NCBI GenBank assembly: GCA_023429375.1
Contig: JAEYVY010000013.1
Coordinates: 62,001 to 126,000 of the forward strand
Reading direction: 5' to 3'
Origin: Bacteroidota bacterium
GTDB taxonomy: Bacteria > Bacteroidota > Bacteroidia > Bacteroidales > Tannerellaceae
DNA length: 64,000 nt
A program made the translations under genes and the position numbers. Below are positions 1-8,438 of the stretch, in pieces. The first letter of the stretch is position 1. Each line of letters starts with the position of its first letter. The notes under the pieces are model-generated. The model saw nothing but the letters and a program-made list of their open reading frames with translations. It was not told the origin of the DNA and did not search any database.

Positions 1-1203
1 AACCACGAAGACTTGTACTTTCCGGTCGTAGCGTATATCGGTAATAAACCTTTCTGTTTCACGACTAGCTGTTCCATTTCCAATAGCTATGGCATCAATG
101 GCATAGGTTTCAACCAAATGGGCCACTTTGGCAGCGGCTTTGCTTCGTTCGTTTTGCAGTGGATGAGGATAGATTGTTTCATTATGCAACAATGTACCTT
201 GCGCATCCAAACAGACCAGCTTACAACCTGTACGATAACCCGGGTCTACACCGAGCACTCGTTTCTGTCCAAGGGGTGCGGCTAAAAGCAGTTGCTTTAA
301 GTTTTCGGCAAAAACACGAATGGCTTCCTCGTCGGCCTTTACTTTACTCAGGTTAGCATATTCTGTTTCTATAGAGGGTTTCAGCAATCGCTTGAAGGCA
401 TCTTCCACAGCTTGCTCAACATGCTTGGATGCGTCTCCTCTGCCCTTCACGAAACGATTTTTAAGCCGATCAACACAGGTATCGGTGTCTGGCGTGATGC
501 TAACCCGAAGAATTCCTTCGGCTTCTCCACGGCGCAGTGCCAACAAACGGTGAGAACTTGCTTTTTTCAATGGTTCCGAAAAGTCGAAATAATCTTGATA
601 TTTGGCTCCCTCTTCCTCTTTCCCTTTGATCACTTTAGCAGTAATTACAGCCGTTCGGTCGAAGCTATTGCGGACCTGGTTTCTTGCTTCTTCATTCTCG
701 TTGACCCATTCAGCAATTATATCGCGAGCTCCCTGAAGCGCTTCGTCTTCTGTTTTAACTTCATCGTTCAAGAAAGAGAGTACACGAGTTGAAAGATCAC
801 GTTCGTTTTGTACAAACACAATCTCAGCCAATGGCTCCAGTCCTTTCTTACGAGCTATCTCTGCCTTTGTTTGTCGCTTAGGCTTATAAGGCAGGTAGAG
901 GTCTTCAAGTTCTGTCGCATCCCACGAGTCTTCAATGCGCTTCTTTAGTTCGGCAGTAAGTTTGCCTTGTTCTTCGATTGATGAGAGTATCGTATTCTTA
1001 CGTTTTTCAATTTCCGTGAGCTTGTCTAGATTGTCTTTTACCTGACCGATCTGTACCTCATCCAATCCGCCTGTCGCCTCCTTGCGGTAACGGCTGATAA
1101 ATGGAATGGTAGCTCCTTCGGACAGCAGCTCGATGGTTTTACTTATCTGCCTTTCCGGCATGCCCAGTGTACGCGAGATAAGGGTATTAAATAATATATT
1201 CAT
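1..1203 (-). CDS. tex: Tex-family RNA-binding transcription accessory protein (C-terminus outside window)
   Basis: Translating the minus strand from the ATG at 1203 gives 401 uninterrupted codons that run off the left edge. Near the N-terminus is the Tex signature of an SRTLGMPERQ-like segment followed by PFISRYRKEATGGLDE. This is followed by DLYLPYKPKRQTKAEIARKKGLEPLA, and later by the YqgF/RNase H-like part (LGVDPGYRTGCKLV and AIAIGNGTASRETE). The family is usually 700-780 residues, so the helix-hairpin-helix and S1 domains lie outside the window. Tex is a cytoplasmic nucleic-acid-binding protein linked to transcription and RNA metabolism. It starts 10 bases after the helicase stop, so it is probably the last visible gene of the porin/SBP/helicase operon. 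The identification is firm; the exact role of Tex in Bacteroidetes is not known from this sequence. Confidence 0.95.
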   Translation of the reverse strand, partial: MNILFNTLISRTLGMPERQISKTIELLSEGATIPFISRYRKEATGGLDEVQIGQVKDNLDKLTEIEKRKNTILSSIEEQGKLTAELKKRIEDSWDATELEDLYLPYKPKRQTKAEIARKKGLEPLAEIVFVQNERDLSTRVLSFLNDEVKTEDEALQGARDIIAEWVNENEEARNQVRNSFDRTAVITAKVIKGKEEEGAKYQDYFDFSEPLKKASSHRLLALRRGEAEGILRVSITPDTDTCVDRLKNRFVKGRGDASKHVEQAVEDAFKRLLKPSIETEYANLSKVKADEEAIRVFAENLKQLLLAAPLGQKRVLGVDPGYRTGCKLVCLDAQGTLLHNETIYPHPLQNERSKAAAKVAHLVETYAIDAIAIGNGTASRETERFITDIRYDRKVQVFVV

Positions 1204-1213
1204 ATGGTTGAAA

Positions 1214-2452
1214 TTATTTACGCTGTCTACCGCGATTAGGCGATGGGCGTCTGCCGACGGATCGACCTGCAAATCCTTTGATTCTTTTGTTCTTCTCCGG
1301 CTCGTAAGAAGGAGTCTCACCTAATGCAGGGTCGACCGGAATTTTATATACTGTCTTTTGTAAGAAATCTTCAATTTTCTTAAAGGCATATTGCTCTTCA
1401 ACCGACACAAAAGTAATAGCCAAGCCTTCGCCTCCTGTTCCTCGAGCAGTACGTCCTATACGGTGGACGTAATCTTCCGGATCATGTGGAATATCATAAT
1501 TGACCACCAGACGTATATCATTAATATCGATTCCACGTGCTACGACATCGGTCGCAACCAAAATATCTACACGTCCGTTCTTGAATTCTTTCATCACCTC
1601 TTCACGCTGAACCTGTTCTAAGTCGGAATGCATGGCTGCGACATTAAAATTGAGACGTTTCAGCGTTGCTGCAAGTTCTTTTACTTTCATCTTGGATGAG
1701 GAGAAGATGATGACACGTTGCGGACGGCTTTCCACAAACAGACTTTGTAGGATAGGAAGCTTTTGTGGTTCGTAACAAACATAAGCTGTTTGCATGATGG
1801 ATTCCGGCGGACGGGAAATCGCAATCTTTACTTCTTCCGGATCTTTTAGGATCGTCTTTGCCAAGGTCCGTATCTTAGGCGGCATAGTAGCCGAGAACAT
1901 GATTGTCTGACAATTCGTGGGCAGTTCTTTGTAGATAGACATGATGTCGTCGTAAAAGCCCATATCCAACATACGGTCTGCCTCATCAAGAATAAAGAAA
2001 GATACATGTGAAAAGTCTATATTACCAAGTTTCATATGTGAGAGCAAGCGTCCTGGAGTAGCTATCAAGATATCGGCACCCATTTCTATTCCTCGCTTTT
2101 GTTGCTCCCAGGCAATACCATCGGTACCTCCGTAAATAGCCACAGCCGATACAGGTACAAAATAGGTAAAGCCTTCAATCTGTTGATCAATCTGCTGAGC
2201 CAGCTCACGGGTTGGCGCCATAATAATCGCGTTCACTCCGTTTGAAGCATGTTGTCCTTTACTTAATTCATTGATGACAGGTAAGACATAGGCTGCTGTT
2301 TTACCTGTCCCTGTCTGAGCACAGGCTATGACATCTTTCCCTTCTAAAATGATTGGTATAGTAAGTTCTTGAACCGGTGTCGTCTCAACAAAATTCATCG
2401 CATCCAAGCCGTCAAGAACAGCATCTTCAAGTTCTAATTCATCAAATCTCAT
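1214..2452 (-). CDS. DEAD-box ATP-dependent RNA helicase, RhlE-like
   Basis: The 412-residue protein has the full DEAD-box motif set in order: Q-motif region (TTPVQELTIP), motif I AQTGTGKT (about residue 44), Ia PTRELAQQ, TPGR, II DEAD (about 155), III SAT, then the second RecA domain with ARGID and motif VI HRIGRTARG. The tail (about 380-412) is short, Lys/Arg/Gly-rich and probably an RNA-binding extension, which fits RhlE-type helicases more than DeaD/CsdA (which carry a DbpA-like domain). Its likely role is ATP-driven remodelling of structured RNA or ribosome assembly intermediates in the cytoplasm. It lies 39 bases downstream of the solute-binding protein gene and 10 upstream of tex, so co-transcription is probable. 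Confidence 0.93.
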   Translation of the reverse strand: MRFDELELEDAVLDGLDAMNFVETTPVQELTIPIILEGKDVIACAQTGTGKTAAYVLPVINELSKGQHASNGVNAIIMAPTRELAQQIDQQIEGFTYFVPVSAVAIYGGTDGIAWEQQKRGIEMGADILIATPGRLLSHMKLGNIDFSHVSFFILDEADRMLDMGFYDDIMSIYKELPTNCQTIMFSATMPPKIRTLAKTILKDPEEVKIAISRPPESIMQTAYVCYEPQKLPILQSLFVESRPQRVIIFSSSKMKVKELAATLKRLNFNVAAMHSDLEQVQREEVMKEFKNGRVDILVATDVVARGIDINDIRLVVNYDIPHDPEDYVHRIGRTARGTGGEGLAITFVSVEEQYAFKKIEDFLQKTVYKIPVDPALGETPSYEPEKNKRIKGFAGRSVGRRPSPNRGRQRK

Positions 2453-2491
2453 ATGTAATTCGTAATATATATATCGTAAAGATAGGTATAA

Positions 2492-3310
2492 TTAACGTCT
2501 CTTGTAGTAACGTTTATAGATATTGTCAAATACCCCACTTTTCTTAATTTGATCAATCCAGCTATTAAGGCTATCTAAAAGGATTGGAGCATCTTTTCTT
2601 ACAACCCATGATTGCAGCTGAGTAAAACTGATGTCTGTATCAATATCGATCTCCGGATAAATCTTTTTATAGGTCTCTGCCATCTGCTGATCGCATACGG
2701 CATAATCAATCTCTCCTTTTACAACCATGATGATCAGTTGCTCTTCTGAATAAGTTTTATCCTCTACAATATAGATAGAATCGCCTATTTCGTCTTGCAG
2801 ATTTTGTATACGGATAATGGCGGGCGAGCCTTCGGGTACATACAATACCTTATTGGCTAAATCAAGTTGCTTACGTATGGGCTGTACACTATCGTTCCCA
2901 CTCCGTTGCACCAACACCTGCTTATTAAGAACTATCGGATCAGAAAAAAGAAAATCATTCCGTTTGTCGGATGTGACGGGTATGTTCAACGCAATAATAT
3001 CATATTCACCTTCAGACAAAAGTCTAAAACTTTCGGGCAAACGGGTTTCTAAGCTGATTTGCACTTCCAAGCCTGAAATATCTGAGATAGCCTGACTTAG
3101 TTCGTATTGAAAACCTTCTATCGTATCACCGGAAATGTAATAGCCGGACTGATTATATTCCGTCACAATCCGCAGCACACCTTCTTCTTTGATTTCCGGA
3201 TAGTCTCGCACAAACAGTTTACCACTAAGCGATTGCCATAAAAAGAACATAGTTGCGATTACAATTAGAAGAAGAACTATGTAAACAAACAGCAACTTTT
3301 TAGTCTTCAT
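2492..3310 (-). CDS. Membrane-anchored solute-binding protein, MltF N-domain-like
   Basis: The 272-residue protein has one N-terminal transmembrane or uncleaved signal segment (about residues 7-27), then a type 2 periplasmic-binding fold beginning VLRIVTEYNQSGYYISGDTIEGFQYEL. It continues through a DIIALNIPVT segment and ends in a helix with IKKSGVFDNIYKRYYKRR. This layout resembles the regulatory/solute domain of the lytic transglycosylase MltF, but the catalytic SLT domain is absent: the protein simply ends after the binding domain. It probably binds an amino acid or cell-wall fragment in the periplasm. The gene sits 15 bases downstream of the porin gene, and no ABC permease or ATPase is nearby, so a transport role is unproven. 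Confidence 0.75.
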   Translation of the reverse strand: MKTKKLLFVYIVLLLIVIATMFFLWQSLSGKLFVRDYPEIKEEGVLRIVTEYNQSGYYISGDTIEGFQYELSQAISDISGLEVQISLETRLPESFRLLSEGEYDIIALNIPVTSDKRNDFLFSDPIVLNKQVLVQRSGNDSVQPIRKQLDLANKVLYVPEGSPAIIRIQNLQDEIGDSIYIVEDKTYSEEQLIIMVVKGEIDYAVCDQQMAETYKKIYPEIDIDTDISFTQLQSWVVRKDAPILLDSLNSWIDQIKKSGVFDNIYKRYYKRR

Positions 3311-3325
3311 AATGCAGTAAAAGTA

Positions 3326-5416
3326 TTAATTGTTAAAATTGACAGAAATGCCAATCTTCAAGTGCATCGGATTAAGCGGATAGTTCGCTAAAGAGAAGTA
3401 ATTGGGTTCGGCAAAAAGTGTGCTGATATTATACATCATCAAGTAAAAGCGTGTCTGTTTCAGATGAAAATTAATATAAGCATTAACCAATGGGTAGTTA
3501 CCCACTTTCATTTTCATTCCTTCTTTTTGGAGTTGGAATTGTTGTGTTGCAGGTTCATAATACGGTGCATCGTATTCCGTAAAGTAATGTGCATCGGCTC
3601 CTACCTGTACGGTTAGTACCTTAGCTAGTTTTGTAGCCAGATACATGTTTGAATAGGCAGTTATCTGTGGCAGAGGTAATATATTATCATCACTGCTCAA
3701 TTGATAGACCACTTCATTCTCCCATCCGAATGCTTTGTAATGGAGATCTTGCTTTAGCTTAGCCGTAACGACCTGAATATTTTGAGTAGCTTGGTTAGGC
3801 ACGCCCGCAGCAGTAAAGAACACATAATTATCAACATTCTCTACTCCAGCCATTAATGTAGTCTTCGTTGCCGCTATATGTGCTTCGCCTCCAACATACA
3901 CTTGTCTTATCTTCTTGAGCCTATTCTCCCACCAGAAGTAGCGTGAATAGAAATAGCGTTGGTAAAATGCCGGTGTGATATTCTTGATATGCCCATTTGC
4001 TTTTAAAGAGAATTCTTTGTTAAACAGGTTGAACTTCGTCTTCATCTCACCGGTCAAACGGAATTCACCTAAATCGTCACCGACTACACTCAGTTCTCCT
4101 CGCGCATTGTAAGTGAGCAGATCGCCTTGTCTTTTATATAATTCACCACCAATAAACGTTGACGCCTCACTATAATCCTTTACCATCGGAAAGTTCAATG
4201 ACTCCACTTGTGGATACGACATCCAATCAAACGGATTTATAGGTGATCCCTTCAATTCTTCGGGTTGACCTTGCATTCTGAATTTACGCTGTTCAAAGCG
4301 GATAAATGCCGTTAGCCCAAGCTTCACCCAGTCTTGAAATCCTTCACGCAGAGATAGTGCAAAAGTATTCTTATAATTCCATGCTGACATCCGATCATTC
4401 AACTCGTTGTCTAAATTATAAATAGCTTTATAGGTCGTATCCAACACATTGGTTTCACTTGAATAGAACCGCCTCCTGTTGTCTTGGTATTCAAACGTAT
4501 GAATAATACTAGAAACAGGGACAAATACTTCTTTCGTTCCGCCCTCTTCATCTACATTTTCCAATGTTCTCGTAAAACCTAAATTATAGCGATGTGTCAG
4601 AAAATATTGTTTATTTCTCACACGGTTCCATGTAGATATATACCGCATTGGAATATATTTAGACGTTGGCAGCTGACCGTTAATCAGGAAATTGTCCGGA
4701 TCTTGGATGTATCCGGGATCAGAAACACCTCCATTTTCGCCGTTAACGAAATGTTGATTGCTTAAGTAGGCGTTCAACTCATATTTATCTGATCTATAGC
4801 TGCCAAAAAGCCTGTAGCTAACTAGCTTGGTCCCATTTGAATTATAAAACCCGCGTCCATACACGTAATCAAAGTCACCACCAATATTAATTTTCTTGCC
4901 AAAGTTTGTCGTCAGAACAGCTTTGAGGCGTTCTTCTTTGTTTACACTTGCCCCACCAAAAGTATAGGTCACATTGGTATACGGAGTTTTAGCATCATAA
5001 AACAAGACATTCTGAGAGGTATAGTTAAAATACTGATAGGCATCAGCAAATATAAAATCGCTGGCTTCCGGTCTTTCCATAAAAAGACGGCTTTGTGCCG
5101 GGGAACCGATATTGCCTAAATAGGCCACAGAAAGTCCCTGCCCATCCATCAGCGTACTATTGGCATAGTTTAGCTTATTGGTATCCAACTCTGTGATGTA
5201 TGCATCACCAATATCTTTGGTAAGTTTATAACCAATCACTTGTTTACTTTTCAGTTCTGTACTGTCTGTAAACAATAAGCTATCCGGAATTACATTTTGT
5301 GAAGAAGAGAGGTTGGAGAGAGAAAAACTTCCTCTCTGTGAGCTACGACCACGTTGTGCGTGTGATACGGTAGTCGATATAATTATGATAATGAATATGT
5401 AAATGCTATACTTCAT
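3326..5416 (-). CDS. Putative porin, outer-membrane beta-barrel
   Basis: The protein has a signal peptide (MKYSIYIFIIIIISTTVSHA, cleavage near AQ), a Ser/Arg-rich linker, and then a long beta-barrel-like region with alternating aromatic strands ending in an aromatic/Asn-rich C-terminal strand (LKIGISVNFNN). It matches the Bacteroidetes putative-porin type of about 650-700 residues; there is no TonB plug domain. The start chosen is the ATG at 5416, because an in-frame TTG nine bases upstream would add only MHP before the signal peptide. A -7 box lies just upstream, so the transcript may be almost leaderless. It heads the operon that continues into the solute-binding protein, helicase and tex genes. 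Its substrate is unknown. Confidence 0.8.
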   Translation of the reverse strand: MKYSIYIFIIIIISTTVSHAQRGRSSQRGSFSLSNLSSSQNVIPDSLLFTDSTELKSKQVIGYKLTKDIGDAYITELDTNKLNYANSTLMDGQGLSVAYLGNIGSPAQSRLFMERPEASDFIFADAYQYFNYTSQNVLFYDAKTPYTNVTYTFGGASVNKEERLKAVLTTNFGKKINIGGDFDYVYGRGFYNSNGTKLVSYRLFGSYRSDKYELNAYLSNQHFVNGENGGVSDPGYIQDPDNFLINGQLPTSKYIPMRYISTWNRVRNKQYFLTHRYNLGFTRTLENVDEEGGTKEVFVPVSSIIHTFEYQDNRRRFYSSETNVLDTTYKAIYNLDNELNDRMSAWNYKNTFALSLREGFQDWVKLGLTAFIRFEQRKFRMQGQPEELKGSPINPFDWMSYPQVESLNFPMVKDYSEASTFIGGELYKRQGDLLTYNARGELSVVGDDLGEFRLTGEMKTKFNLFNKEFSLKANGHIKNITPAFYQRYFYSRYFWWENRLKKIRQVYVGGEAHIAATKTTLMAGVENVDNYVFFTAAGVPNQATQNIQVVTAKLKQDLHYKAFGWENEVVYQLSSDDNILPLPQITAYSNMYLATKLAKVLTVQVGADAHYFTEYDAPYYEPATQQFQLQKEGMKMKVGNYPLVNAYINFHLKQTRFYLMMYNISTLFAEPNYFSLANYPLNPMHLKIGISVNFNN

Positions 5417-5422
5417 GGGATG

Positions 5423-5430
5423 CAAAGATA
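5423..5430 (-). promoter_or_regulatory. -7 promoter element of the porin operon
   Basis: On the minus strand the sequence reads TATCTTTG, a perfect match to the Bacteroidetes TAnnTTTG box. Only six bases separate its final G from the porin ATG, so transcription should begin at or within about one base of the start codon. The upstream -33 position is occupied by the terminator stem of the preceding operon. Confidence 0.6.
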
Positions 5431-5465
5431 AAAGAAAAGGGCATTTCTACGAAAGAAACACCCTT
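5430..5465 (-). terminator. Intrinsic terminator of the 2-oxoacid oxidoreductase operon
   Basis: On the minus strand a 12-bp stem (AAGGGTGTTTCT / AGAAATGCCCTT with two G-T pairs, loop of five) is followed by TTCTTTTAT. It lies 24 bases after the gamma-subunit stop and abuts the porin -7 box, separating the two transcription units. Confidence 0.75.
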
Positions 5466-5488
5466 CATTATATTCTTTTAGCACGAGA

Positions 5489-6031
5489 CTAGATTTTAGT
5501 AATAATCTCCATACCCTTCTTTATCGCCGCTTCATTCATCGGAATTAATTTATGATGGCGTTCCGGTAAAGACTTTTTCAGTCCTAATAAAACATTTTCC
5601 AACTTTACCATAGGCGACACCTTTAACAGACCACCAAGAATAACCATATTAAATGCCTTTTCATTCTGCATCTCTGTTACAGCGTCCATAGCATCTACAC
5701 GATAAACTTCAATGTCTTTTCTTTGTACCGGCTTATGTATACCATAACCGTCATAAATCAAGATTCCTCCCTTTTTAACCTTGCTTTCAAATTTATCGAG
5801 TGAAGGCTGATTCAAGATAATTGCAACATCATATTCATTCAGAATTGGCGAGCTAATCGGATCGTCACTCAAAATGACAGTCACATTGGCTGTTCCACCG
5901 CGTTGTTCCGGACCGTATGATGGCATCCAGCTTACTTCTTTTCCTTCCATCAGACCGGAATAGGCAAGAATCTTACCCATAGACAATACGCCTTGTCCTC
6001 CGAATCCGGCTATTATTATTTCCTTTTTCAT
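5489..6031 (-). CDS. 2-oxoacid:acceptor oxidoreductase gamma subunit
   Basis: The 180-residue protein starts EIIIAGFGGQGVLSMGKILAYSG, the characteristic nucleotide-like glycine loop of the catalytic gamma domain of pyruvate/2-ketoacid:ferredoxin oxidoreductases. SWMPSYGPEQRGGTANVTV follows, which is typical of the family. It forms the cytoplasmic complex with the alpha, TPP-binding and ferredoxin subunits encoded just upstream and helps oxidatively decarboxylate 2-oxoacids to acyl-CoA with reduction of ferredoxin. It begins 19 bases after the TPP subunit stop and is the last gene before a terminator. Whether the complex prefers branched-chain oxoacids or 2-oxoglutarate cannot be decided by inspection. 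Confidence 0.92.
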   Translation of the reverse strand: MKKEIIIAGFGGQGVLSMGKILAYSGLMEGKEVSWMPSYGPEQRGGTANVTVILSDDPISSPILNEYDVAIILNQPSLDKFESKVKKGGILIYDGYGIHKPVQRKDIEVYRVDAMDAVTEMQNEKAFNMVILGGLLKVSPMVKLENVLLGLKKSLPERHHKLIPMNEAAIKKGMEIITKI

Positions 6032-6050
6032 TTGTACAAGTATTTAAGTA

Positions 6051-6815
6051 TTAGTCTATATTTTTCAAATCGCCTAATGGATAAGCCGGGAACATATTCT
6101 CTTCCATCCATTTGTTAGATTGAGCAGGAGTCATTTTCCAACCAGAAGAACAAGTCGAAACAAATTCAACTACTGAAGTACCTTTTCCCATCATGGAATT
6201 CTCAAATGCTTTACGCAGCATTTTCTTCGCTTTCTTAACAGCTGCAGGGGTATGTACACTTTGACGTGTCACCAAGCAAGTGCCATCCAATTGAGCCAAA
6301 AGATTAGAAATCTTCAAAGGATAGCCGTTCAAACTTATATCACGACCATATGGGCTGGTTGAAGTACACATGTGTTCAAGAGTCGTAGGCGACATCTGAC
6401 CTCCTGTCATACCATATATGGCATTGTTAATAAATACAATAACTATATTCTCACCACGGTTTGCCGCATGAATTGTCTCAGCTGTACCAATAGCCGCCAA
6501 GTCACCATCTCCCTGATAGGTAAATACCATCTTGCCGGGATTAAGACGTTTGATTGCTGTTGCCACAGCCGGAGCACGACCATGTGCTGCTTCTATCCAA
6601 TCGATATCCAAATAGTTATAAGCGAAAACAGAACAGCCTACAGGAGAAACACCGATAGTTTTTTCTTTCATGCCCATTTCTTCTACAATTTCAGCAATGA
6701 GTTTATGAACTACTCCATGGCTGCAACCTGGGCAATAATGCATTTGAGCATCATTCATCAAATCCGGCTTTTTATAGACTAGATTTTCCGGTTTTATTAT
6801 ATCGTATAATTCCAT
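6051..6815 (-). CDS. 2-oxoacid:ferredoxin oxidoreductase TPP-binding (beta) subunit
   Basis: The 254-residue protein contains HYCPGCSHGVVHKLIAE, the Cys-rich entry typical of the TPP subunit. The thiamine-diphosphate motif begins GDGD (YQGDGDLAAIGTAETIHAANRGENI) and ends at NNAIYGMTGGQMSPTT. It is the catalytic thiamine-binding subunit that decarboxylates the 2-oxoacid. It lies 10 bases downstream of a tiny membrane-protein gene and upstream of the gamma subunit, in the usual delta-alpha-beta-gamma order of the Bacteroides-type VOR/KOR cluster. Full length for the family. Confidence 0.94.
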   Translation of the reverse strand: MELYDIIKPENLVYKKPDLMNDAQMHYCPGCSHGVVHKLIAEIVEEMGMKEKTIGVSPVGCSVFAYNYLDIDWIEAAHGRAPAVATAIKRLNPGKMVFTYQGDGDLAAIGTAETIHAANRGENIVIVFINNAIYGMTGGQMSPTTLEHMCTSTSPYGRDISLNGYPLKISNLLAQLDGTCLVTRQSVHTPAAVKKAKKMLRKAFENSMMGKGTSVVEFVSTCSSGWKMTPAQSNKWMEENMFPAYPLGDLKNID

Positions 6816-6825
6816 GACTACTTAT

Positions 6826-6996
6826 TTATTTAAAAAACCTGAGCACATATTGCACTATTCGCATAACTAATGCGACGCTAGCAATTGAATAAAAATAAAT
6901 TCTGTTACTAACAAACAATAAACATAGTAACGCTATTATAGCCAAGACCATAAAGACGCTTGTCATAATCTGATCAGCTTTACTTCCACGTTCCAT
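6826..6996 (-). CDS. Small two-helix membrane protein inside the oxidoreductase operon
   Basis: The ATG at 6996 lies four bases after the alpha-subunit stop and gives 56 residues: a short charged N-terminus (MERGSKADQIM), then two hydrophobic segments (about residues 12-29 and 32-50) ending RFFK. An in-frame ATG at 7071 would give 81 residues but would overlap the alpha gene by 71 bases, so the short form is preferred. I do not recognise a family. Its position between the alpha and TPP subunits, with tight spacing on both sides, means it must be co-transcribed with them. A role tethering the complex to the membrane is only a guess. Confidence 0.65.
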   Translation of the reverse strand: MERGSKADQIMTSVFMVLAIIALLCLLFVSNRIYFYSIASVALVMRIVQYVLRFFK

Positions 6997-7000
6997 ATGC

Positions 7001-8080
7001 TCAGAGTATTTTTTGTTTAAATGCTTCAAATATTTCATCGGGGGTAAATACAACTCCACCCAATCGTCCAAAATGTTCGACTTTCACCTTTCCATTCACG
7101 GCAAGACGGATATCTTCAACCATTTGTCCGGCATTCAATTCGACCGAAAGGATTCCTTTTACTCGCGATGCGTAGTTACTTAATACTGCAGAAGGGAAAG
7201 GCCAAAGTGTAATCGGACGCAACAGTCCAAGTTTTACACCTTCATTACGTGCATTTTCCACAACTTTCTGACAGATACGTGCAGAAGAACCGAAAGCAAC
7301 AAGGAGGTATTCGGCATCATCGCAATGAAATTCCTGATAACGCACTTCATTCTCGCTTATCTTCTTGTATTTAGCTTGGAATCGGTTATTGTTCTCTTCC
7401 ATCTTTGCGGCATCAAGCTCCAAAGATGTAATTACATTCGGTTTGCGACTAGCTGGTTTGCCTTGCGCTGCCCAAGGGCATTCAGCGATTAATTCAGCTT
7501 CCGTTCTGCGGGGTTTAAAAGGAGGAAGTACAACTTTCTCCATCATCTGACCAATAATTCCATCGGCAAGAATAATTGCCGGATTGGAATACTTAAAGGC
7601 CAAATCAAAACCTAATCCCACAAAATCAGCCATCTCTTGAACAGAATAAGGAGCCAATGTAATGACACGATAATCACCATGTCCTCCACCCTTTACGGTC
7701 TGAAAATAATCAGCTTGACTTGGCTGGATTGTACCCAGTCCGGGACCGCCACGCATTACATTTATAATGAGACAGGGAAGTTCAGCCCCTGCTAAATATG
7801 AAATTCCTTCTTGTTTGAGGCTGACACCAGGACTTGACGACGAAGTCATCACACGTTTTCCAGTACCTGCGCCACCATATACCATATTGATAGCTGCGAT
7901 TTCACTCTCAGCCTGCAAGACTACCATGCCAGTAGTTTCCCATGGCTTCTCAAGCGTTAGTGTTTCCAGAATCTCGGATTGAGGAGTTATGGGGTAACCA
8001 AAATAACCATCAACACCATAGCGAATAGCCGCATGAGCAACAGCTTCGTTCCCCTTCATTAATTTTACATCTTCTTCCAT
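7001..8080 (-). CDS. vorB: 2-oxoacid:ferredoxin oxidoreductase alpha subunit (VorB-type)
   Basis: The protein starts MEEDVKLMKGNEAVAHAAIRYGVDGYFGYPITPQSE, the pyrimidine-domain entry of the alpha subunit. GGPGLGTIQPSQADYFQTVKGGGHGDY follows, as expected for the 3-methyl-2-oxobutanoate/2-oxoacid:ferredoxin oxidoreductase family. It is about 359 residues from the ATG at 8080. A GTG at 8104 overlapping the ferredoxin stop (GTGA) is an alternative, coupled start, but the family normally begins near the ATG. The protein pairs with the TPP and gamma subunits to make acyl-CoA and reduced ferredoxin in branched-chain amino-acid or 2-oxoacid metabolism. Symbol follows common annotation; substrate specificity is inferred. 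Confidence 0.93.
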   Translation of the reverse strand: MEEDVKLMKGNEAVAHAAIRYGVDGYFGYPITPQSEILETLTLEKPWETTGMVVLQAESEIAAINMVYGGAGTGKRVMTSSSSPGVSLKQEGISYLAGAELPCLIINVMRGGPGLGTIQPSQADYFQTVKGGGHGDYRVITLAPYSVQEMADFVGLGFDLAFKYSNPAIILADGIIGQMMEKVVLPPFKPRRTEAELIAECPWAAQGKPASRKPNVITSLELDAAKMEENNNRFQAKYKKISENEVRYQEFHCDDAEYLLVAFGSSARICQKVVENARNEGVKLGLLRPITLWPFPSAVLSNYASRVKGILSVELNAGQMVEDIRLAVNGKVKVEHFGRLGGVVFTPDEIFEAFKQKIL

Positions 8081-8100
8081 ACTGGTCGATTGATTTGATT

Positions 8101-8328
8101 TCACACTCTAACTTTGTAGATCGTTAAACACCCATCCGGACAGACCCACCCACAACTTGCACAGCCAATGCAGTCTTCCGGTTTTTTCATATATGCATAG
8201 TGGTAGCCTTTGTTATTTACTTCTCTGGGATGAAGTTCTAATACACTGGTAGGACAGGCTGTTACGCACAAATCGCAACCTTTACACCGTTCTTGATCAA
8301 CCACTACAGCTCCTTTAAATTTAGCCAT
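8101..8328 (-). CDS. 4Fe-4S ferredoxin subunit (delta) of the 2-oxoacid oxidoreductase
   Basis: The 75-residue protein carries two cluster motifs, CKGCDLCVTACP (residues about 15-26) and CIGCASCGWVCPDGC, i.e. a bacterial 2[4Fe-4S] ferredoxin. It is the first gene of the oxidoreductase operon and should carry electrons away from the TPP/alpha core to soluble ferredoxin. Its stop codon lies 20 bases before the preferred ATG of the alpha subunit. A good promoter box lies about 30 bases upstream of its start. Confidence 0.93.
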   Translation of the reverse strand: MAKFKGAVVVDQERCKGCDLCVTACPTSVLELHPREVNNKGYHYAYMKKPEDCIGCASCGWVCPDGCLTIYKVRV

Positions 8329-8359
8329 AAACTACTAATTTTGTATTACTGCATAGCAA

Positions 8360-8390
8360 CAAAGTTAAGAACTAAAGTGATAAAACCAAG
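8360..8390 (-). promoter_or_regulatory. Promoter of the 2-oxoacid oxidoreductase operon
   Basis: The minus strand has TAACTTTG (8360-8367) as -7 box, with CTTGG (8386-8390) about 19 bases upstream as a partial -33 element. The ferredoxin start is 31 bases downstream. Confidence 0.65.
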
Positions 8391-8438
8391 AGTAATCTGA
8401 GTTTTAAAAAAGATTTATAATAAAGAATAAAACCACAA

